Source: Rufibacter tibetensis (lineage in GTDB: Bacteria; Bacteroidota; Bacteroidia; Cytophagales; Hymenobacteraceae). From it: a stretch of DNA of 64,000 nt. Every line of letters begins with the position of its first letter. Position 1 is the first letter of the stretch. Under the pieces are notes generated by a model. That model did no database searches. It was not told the origin of the DNA and saw only the letters and a program-made list of their open reading frames with translations. The stretch covers positions 62,001-126,000 of the forward strand of contig NZ_CP012644.1 in assembly GCF_001310085.1 (NCBI RefSeq), written 5' to 3'. Position numbers and translations under genes: made by a program. Of this stretch, positions 59,801 to 64,000 are shown piece by piece.

Positions 59801-62668
59801 AGCTACGGCCTGGAAATGGTGCAGCTCCATAGGAACGGGAGCTTTGTCTGTCCAGGTTTTATTTACGGGATCGTACTCCTGCACTGGCATGATACCTCTC
59901 CCTCCAAGGAGGTAGAATTTATCCCCAGCCTGCACGAACCCATTTTCTTCCCGGCCGGTAGGGGCACCCGCAGTAGGGGTGATGGTTTGCCAGGTACCCG
60001 TTGCAGTTAGAGGGTCATTGGTTATTTTGAAAAAATCCCAGGTTGCGGTAAAGGGCTTGCCCTCCCGGGAGGTACAGATGATCCCGGCCGCTACTGGCGT
60101 GGATCCCTTCACCGTGTTCAAGAGAGTACCGCTTAATTGAATGGGTGAACCCAAGGCCGTGATGGCACCGCCATCTTTCGCGTACTTGGGTTGGACTACC
60201 CCGGTTACCGGATTGACAGCAAAGTATAAATCAAGGGTGGACCCCGGCACCCCACCCGGCAGGGAATACTGGTAACTGGTGGCAATCCCCCCGTTTTCAT
60301 GGACCACTTCGATCCCCCCCTGACCGCCGTTCGCGTTCAAGGCGATCTTCAGGTAGTTGTCCTGGTCCCCGTTCCCAAGGAAAATCCCCTGGGACTGGGC
60401 TCCTGCTGGGGTTTCCCCATTGAAGAAAGGCCCTAGGATCCTACTGTGCAGGGTATAAGCCGAGGAGGTTGCCTTGAAACCAAATTGAAAGGCGTTCTCC
60501 TGGTTATTAAGGGCCCCAAGGGCGTCCCCCGGAGATACCGCCACCACGGAGAATGCGCCCACTGCGCCGCCCGCTATCAGGTTCTCGTCAAAGTACAGGT
60601 TATAGTAATCATTGGTGACCTGGCCGTTGGTCATCAACCCGGTGAAACCTACCCCAAAAAAACCAGTTCCCGGATCATTGTTGAGCAATTCATAATTGAT
60701 GGGTAAAGTAGTATAGATCCCGTTGGTAGCGTCCAAAGGAAAGAAGTCTATGTCATCGCCTATGCCGTCATTGTCCTCGTCCGGGTCGTTCAGGTTAGAC
60801 AATTTGTCGCCATCCTGGTCTGTCGGCATGCTGGACGCGGAGCAGGGGTTGGTGGCGTTATCAATCTCGTCCTGGTTCGTATAGCCATCAGAGTCATCAT
60901 CAGAGGTGTTATAGCTCCCGGTGCACACCAGCACATCCTGCGGTTCAAAGACGGTGATGGCATCTGTCCCGTACGTGGTTGCCCAAACAGTACCCGGGAA
61001 GATGTCTTTGTCCCCCTGGGTGGTGATATCAAGTGGTTGGGAACCAAAGCCAGAGGCGAAGGGTAAGTCGGTGTTCGTTTTGTCAGACGTTGACTTGGTA
61101 TTGGTGACATTTGTCCCGTCCTCGGTGGGCGTAATCCGGAAGATGTCCCCTGAGAAACTAGCCGCGAGCAGTGACCCTCTTAAGCCTCCATCGAAATTAG
61201 AGGCGGTATACTCTGCAATCCCGTTTGTAGATGTTTCAAAGTTAAGCAAGGTGTGGTCTGACACACCGGGCTGCTGGAAATCTCCTTCCACAGGGTTTGC
61301 TTGCGTCAGGGGCACCGGGGGCCAGTCCACAGGCAGGGGGTTGGCGTCGGAGGTACTGGTGCGCCACACACCGGATGAACCGTTATGCGTGTACATTCCG
61401 GCCCCTCCCGGGTTTGCCCGCAAGGGGTTGGGGTGCCCTCCGTAATGGCTGCCTGGCAGGTAGGTGGCAATATCCCCGATGTAGTGCAGGTTGTCCTTGT
61501 TATTGACCATCGGGTCATTCTCCCCAGGACCGGTCGAACCCGGCTCGTTGGGGAGGTAATTGTTAGTCACTGCCCCGTTTGGCCCTTCCTTATCGGGGTA
61601 CCCACCCCATCCCTGGTTTGCACCGTTGTCAATGGTGTACATCCGGCCGGCTTTCCCCGGGGTTTTGGTGATCAACAAATCAAAAGCGTTTCTAAAGCCC
61701 GGGGAGTAGATCTGAACAGGCCCTCCGGGCACCAATTTGGCCTGGTTAAGACCGTCATTGCCCCCGAAGGGGTCCCCCGGGTCAGACCCGTTCACGTTTT
61801 CCCGGGTGGGGTCATCCAGGGTAGGCAGATCATATTTATAGGCGTTGTTCCCACTTCCCTTCGTGGCCATCGAATCGATGGCATCCAGGTCTACGGAAAG
61901 GATGGCCGCACTTAAAGCGAATTCGGTCAGATAAGCGAAGTTCACGGAGGCAGAACCCGCGTTGGTATGGCCCCCAAGCGCCAGGTAGAGGACGTTTCCC
62001 ACCTCGTTCAACTGCATCCCGTTGGTGGAGTGGTTTTCCTCCGAGCGGGGCAGGCCCCGCACCAGATCCACCTTGGTCCAGCCCCCCCCTGATTTAGTGA
62101 GCCGGGAGATAACCCCTGAGTTGGTGTCCAGGTTCATATCCCCGCCCGGCCCCCCGATCCGGCTATCGCTGGAGGTAACGTACAGGACGGGGTTTCCCCC
62201 GGTTCCGGTGACCAGAAGGCTTGTCACCTGCCGGGTGGTGAGCCAACCCGGGGCCAAGGCCCCGTTATCGTCATGGTTGGGAATCTGGTTGATAAGGTCG
62301 ATGGTCTCCTGAGCCGTTACGGAGTAGTCATTGCGCCCATTCCGCGTAATGGTCAGGATGTGAATGAGCCCATACTGCTGGGAGACATACAGTTTTCCGT
62401 CAGGACCGAACTGCAGAGAGGTAGGGTTGTCTATAGACACATTCCTTAACCCGCTCGCCGAGAAGTTGAACTGCGCATTTTCCAACATAACCCCCACCAA
62501 GTCTTCCGGGGGAAGCTTGGCTTTCAATTTCTTAGCCCTTTTGAGTTTGTCCTTGTCATCCTGGGCCCATGCATTCATATTGACGACGGACAAAAGCAGC
62601 ATGCAAATATTCAAAAACAGGAGGCAGGTTATTCTACCTACACGAGTGTTAGTAAAAGGTATTTCCAT
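56894..62668 (-). CDS. Giant secreted multidomain protein with type IX secretion signal
   Basis: 1924 residues. A signal peptide ends near MNAWAQ (about 36). In order: an NHL/sorbosone-dehydrogenase-like beta-propeller (about 50-560, SIDNPTSLQFGPDGKLYVSQ); Asp-rich TSP3-type calcium repeats (about 595-645, DSDGYTNQDE, DEDNDGIGDD); a LamG-like region (about 660-885); a Kelch propeller (about 890-1190); a malectin domain (about 1205-1335, INAGGGALTTSLGQFSADQYF); a PKD domain (about 1345-1425); an Ig-like segment; a second PKD (about 1565-1650); a second malectin (about 1665-1800); and a type IX sorting domain at the end (YPNPFDHLVHLKLSS...GLYFLVV). It probably binds or modifies carbohydrate at the cell surface. 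Confidence 0.9.
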   Translation of the reverse strand: MEIPFTNTRVGRITCLLFLNICMLLLSVVNMNAWAQDDKDKLKRAKKLKAKLPPEDLVGVMLENAQFNFSASGLRNVSIDNPTSLQFGPDGKLYVSQQYGLIHILTITRNGRNDYSVTAQETIDLINQIPNHDDNGALAPGWLTTRQVTSLLVTGTGGNPVLYVTSSDSRIGGPGGDMNLDTNSGVISRLTKSGGGWTKVDLVRGLPRSEENHSTNGMQLNEVGNVLYLALGGHTNAGSASVNFAYLTEFALSAAILSVDLDAIDSMATKGSGNNAYKYDLPTLDDPTRENVNGSDPGDPFGGNDGLNQAKLVPGGPVQIYSPGFRNAFDLLITKTPGKAGRMYTIDNGANQGWGGYPDKEGPNGAVTNNYLPNEPGSTGPGENDPMVNNKDNLHYIGDIATYLPGSHYGGHPNPLRANPGGAGMYTHNGSSGVWRTSTSDANPLPVDWPPVPLTQANPVEGDFQQPGVSDHTLLNFETSTNGIAEYTASNFDGGLRGSLLAASFSGDIFRITPTEDGTNVTNTKSTSDKTNTDLPFASGFGSQPLDITTQGDKDIFPGTVWATTYGTDAITVFEPQDVLVCTGSYNTSDDDSDGYTNQDEIDNATNPCSASSMPTDQDGDKLSNLNDPDEDNDGIGDDIDFFPLDATNGIYTTLPINYELLNNDPGTGFFGVGFTGLMTNGQVTNDYYNLYFDENLIAGGAVGAFSVVAVSPGDALGALNNQENAFQFGFKATSSAYTLHSRILGPFFNGETPAGAQSQGIFLGNGDQDNYLKIALNANGGQGGIEVVHENGGIATSYQYSLPGGVPGSTLDLYFAVNPVTGVVQPKYAKDGGAITALGSPIQLSGTLLNTVKGSTPVAAGIICTSREGKPFTATWDFFKITNDPLTATGTWQTITPTAGAPTGREENGFVQAGDKFYLLGGRGIMPVQEYDPVNKTWTDKAPVPMELHHFQAVALNGLIYVVGAMTGGYPRETPVANIHIYNPATNSWTIGAAIPTNRRRGSAGIVVHNNKIYVVSGITDGHWTGHVTWFDEYDPATNTWRSLPDAPRARDHFHASIINGKLYVAGGRRSSGITDQVFTLTVPEVDVFEFATGRWSTLPSGSNLPIPRAGAATVALGNELIVIGGESGQSDAHREVHALDVNNNTWARVADLIGERHGTQVIESNNGLYITAGAGDQGGFPLLSSTEGFRMTPTSVPSNQNEAVHRINAGGGALTTSLGQFSADQYFSGGGTYTTSDPISGTDDDALYQSERNEWGPLSYSLPMPSGQYRVVLHFAEVYFQNAGQRVFDVTLEGTRVLDNYDIAKKVGPRAATTETFTVEVTDGTLSLYLSALAAEGGVDNPKISGIEVYKVPTVNTPPVANAGSDKTIVSPTNSATLDGAGTDSDGSVVSYTWSQESGPNQAVFSSKTEAKPQISNLVVGEYVFGLVVKDNGEFISVSDQVKVTVLENSSDAYVLDFTLVNADTGEDLHKITNGSSFNLATLPSRNLNIRANTVPATVGSIVFNLSGQETRNTVETSAPYALFWDTDGKYSAWTPSSGNYTLSATPYSNGDGTGIAGTGLTVGFTVTNQAPMADAGPDQTVTLPESSLKLKGSGTSTLGPITAYEWAQVSGPGTATFSSKAVADPTVSGLVAGSYVFSLRVTSEGLVSKADQVTVKVNELALYRVNSGHGSISTSLGPFSADQYYTGGGTYTTGDAISGTTDDFLYQTERYGNDRTLTYSFPVQSGQYRVVLHFAEVWYLEPGKRVFDVSLEGARVLDNYDITSKVGPRTATTETFNVSVTDGSLTLYMSSLQSEGGVDNPSIVGIEVFEVMGGTSVSLAMEPSSPPGHNMEGNNAAAYPNPFDHLVHLKLSSDKPQQYKVRVIDLMGGHLFSEDFASASPGAEIYTLDFIKNNIPRRGLYFLVVETADKSFRKVIRVVRN

Positions 62669-62671
62669 AAA

Positions 62672-62711
62672 TTAATAAGTTAATATGTTAATTCATTTAC
62701 TTGTATACTAA
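62672..62711 (+). repeat. TTAA-N4 octad tract at the start of the giant gene
   Basis: Five octads in register: TTAATAAG, TTAATATG, TTAATTCA, TTTACTTG, TATACTAA. They begin 3 bp upstream of the start codon of the minus-strand 1924-residue gene, so a bound protein would block its transcription or translation start. Confidence 0.65.
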
Positions 62712-63940
62712 ATGTGTATTTTCTGCCTTACAGCAGGCTTCTATTCACCCTTCCTTGTAAGTGCAACCAATTCGGAAGGGGGGAACTACAAGTTCACGGC
62801 ACGGCAAATGAAGCACTGTCTAATCAATTATTGACTTTAACCAACATGGATTTACATTTGCTAAACAGGAGAGGAAGGGAGGTATAGTGGCTGTTTTCCA
62901 AAGCTAGACCAGGTAGTGTTTTCAGGGTTCAATGCTAACGGCAGGGGAAACAAGCAAACTCCATGTTATACTGTCTATTAGCCTTCTCGACAGGGACGCA
63001 TAAATGTATCCAAGGGTTGAAGCACAGAAAATTTGCGAGAAAGGGGAGGGGGAATAGTGAAATACAAGAGTTTGTAAAGCCAACAAAGAGACACAACCAA
63101 CAGGTGGCTGATGGTACAGGAGGATATAGTGTAGGAATATAATAATTGTAATTCCTTTGTCCATGGTTTAAAGCAAATCTTTTCACCATGGTATTTCTTA
63201 TTTCCTAATTTTTGATCTTAATCAATATAACAAAAGACGTTTTCTTATTTCTTTGTAGGTATCAGTTAAAATTATAGCGCTAATAAATACAGAAATCAAG
63301 TTTTAATACGGGTACATGCTCTTATTTTTATTAATATAAAAAGATAGAGTTTAAAATTTTCTTTCACAAGAAAAATCATTGGATTTTACTTTGAAGCAGC
63401 CTTCCATATAGCTTATCCGCGGTGAAGGATCTAAAAACAGGGGCAGCTCTAAGTTTAAAGCAAACAGGTATTCTGGATCAGGCTACCTCCACAAAGGTGG
63501 ACGGGAGGTATTTTACGCACTCCTTTCCCTCGCCTCCTTCTAGGTGGACACCGCCGGCTGCTTTTAGGCCAGACTTCTACTTGGGATATCTGGGTCAAGG
63601 GGCAGAGAAACCAAACCCTGAAGTTTTCATTCAACTGCCTCTGCGGAGGCTTTCCCACGTTTTCGGCTTTTGCCTCTGAGAACCTGACCTTTTTCCGAAC
63701 AACAATAACGGGACAGCGATCCTGCACATCGTGTTGAGCGTTCAAACAGGCGTATTGGTTGGGGGTCATGCTGAGAAACTAGGATGAAAGTAGACAGATC
63801 CCAAGGGTTCCTTTTTGTTATTCCTGGGTTTGTAGATATATTTGAGGGTGTAAGTATTTGGGAAACCAATTCCAAGGGGGGTGACGCAACCGGTGTCTCC
63901 CCTCTTTGCTTTCAACTTGGTTTCCAGTAAGGGAAAGGGA
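62712..63940. other. Gene-free region upstream of the giant gene
   Basis: About 1.2 kb. The parts at 62820-63420 are AT-rich and contain no credible gene. Short frames on both strands at 63420-63880 have no family pattern. Nothing firm can be called. Confidence 0.5.
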
Positions 63941-64000
63941 ATGGAAATGTTTGAAGTACTTGATGGGACAGGCAGGAAAACCAAAGAACTACCAAGCAAA
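63941..64000 (+). CDS. Possible start of a gene running off the window end
   Basis: An ATG at 63941 after a purine-rich GGGAAAGGGA opens 20 codons without a stop up to the window edge (MEMFEVLDGTGRKTKEL). The composition looks coding, but the fragment is too short to judge. Confidence 0.35.
   Translation, partial: MEMFEVLDGTGRKTKELPSK

Noticed and set aside
63422..63875. Short frames on both strands near the window end
   Set aside because: They overlap each other, have unusual composition and show no recognisable motif.
1..64000. tRNA or rRNA genes
   Set aside because: No cloverleaf-like or rRNA-like sequence was noticed on either strand, though small ncRNAs cannot be excluded by eye.

Overview
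The window looks like an accessory replicon, probably a conjugative plasmid or chromid, of a Bacteroidota bacterium. The TraE/F/G/J/K/M/N conjugation genes, the BfmA-like and DUF5712-like mobilization proteins, a type IX secretion C-terminal signal and FucP/AraC-type sugar genes all point to this phylum. Affiliation with the Cytophagales/Hymenobacteraceae is an inference from overall flavour only.

Layout. 0.2-7.3 kb: a non-phosphorylative L-fucose catabolic operon on the minus strand (fucP, remnant of a UxaA-type dehydratase, SDR, FAH-family hydrolase, fuconolactonase, SDR) with an intact AraC regulator at one end and an AraC fragment at the other. The operon is decaying. 7.5-12.0 kb: GIY-YIG protein, VirD4-type coupling protein, HUH relaxase and BfmA-like mobilization protein. 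12.4-16.3 kb: partition and replication core. A 640-bp AT-rich tract stands in strict 8-bp register (TTAA-N4) and ends 5 bp before parA. It is followed by a small putative DNA-binding partner, two differently spaced iteron clusters and a Rep_3-type initiator. 16.7-22.4 kb: pectate lyase, kinase fragment, Toprim protein and small genes. 22.7-32 kb: type IV secretion operon in the order E-F-G-J-K-N-M-I. 33-37 kb: broken radC-like gene, AraC and aldo/keto reductase.

37.9-47.9 kb: an integron-like cassette array. Nine cassettes, all read on the minus strand, are separated by attC-like palindromes. In each cassette the left-end core matches the inverse core of its own attC, which is the signature of mobile cassettes. 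One attC-like site is split by an IS110-family element. The array starts 131 bp downstream of the 3' end of a tyrosine recombinase gene that points the same way as the cassettes, seems to lack the IntI-specific insertion and has a duplicated N-terminal domain. A divergent zinc-ribbon gene shares a promoter region of six phased 10-bp units with it.

48.6-56.6 kb: IS1182-family element, serine recombinase with a 44-bp palindrome upstream, DUF3800-like pseudogene, and a lone bifunctional aspartokinase/homoserine dehydrogenase gene behind a Thr/Ile-rich leader peptide and attenuator hairpin. Small genes and a row of three perfect stem-loops follow. 56.9-62.7 kb: a 1924-residue secreted multidomain protein whose start codon is preceded by another short TTAA-N4 octad tract. 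Such tracts also occur at 33.9 and 50.8 kb, so the octads may be sites of a replicon-wide DNA-binding protein, with the partition partner protein as the obvious candidate.

All counts and alignments were made by eye from the sequence; no database search was possible.
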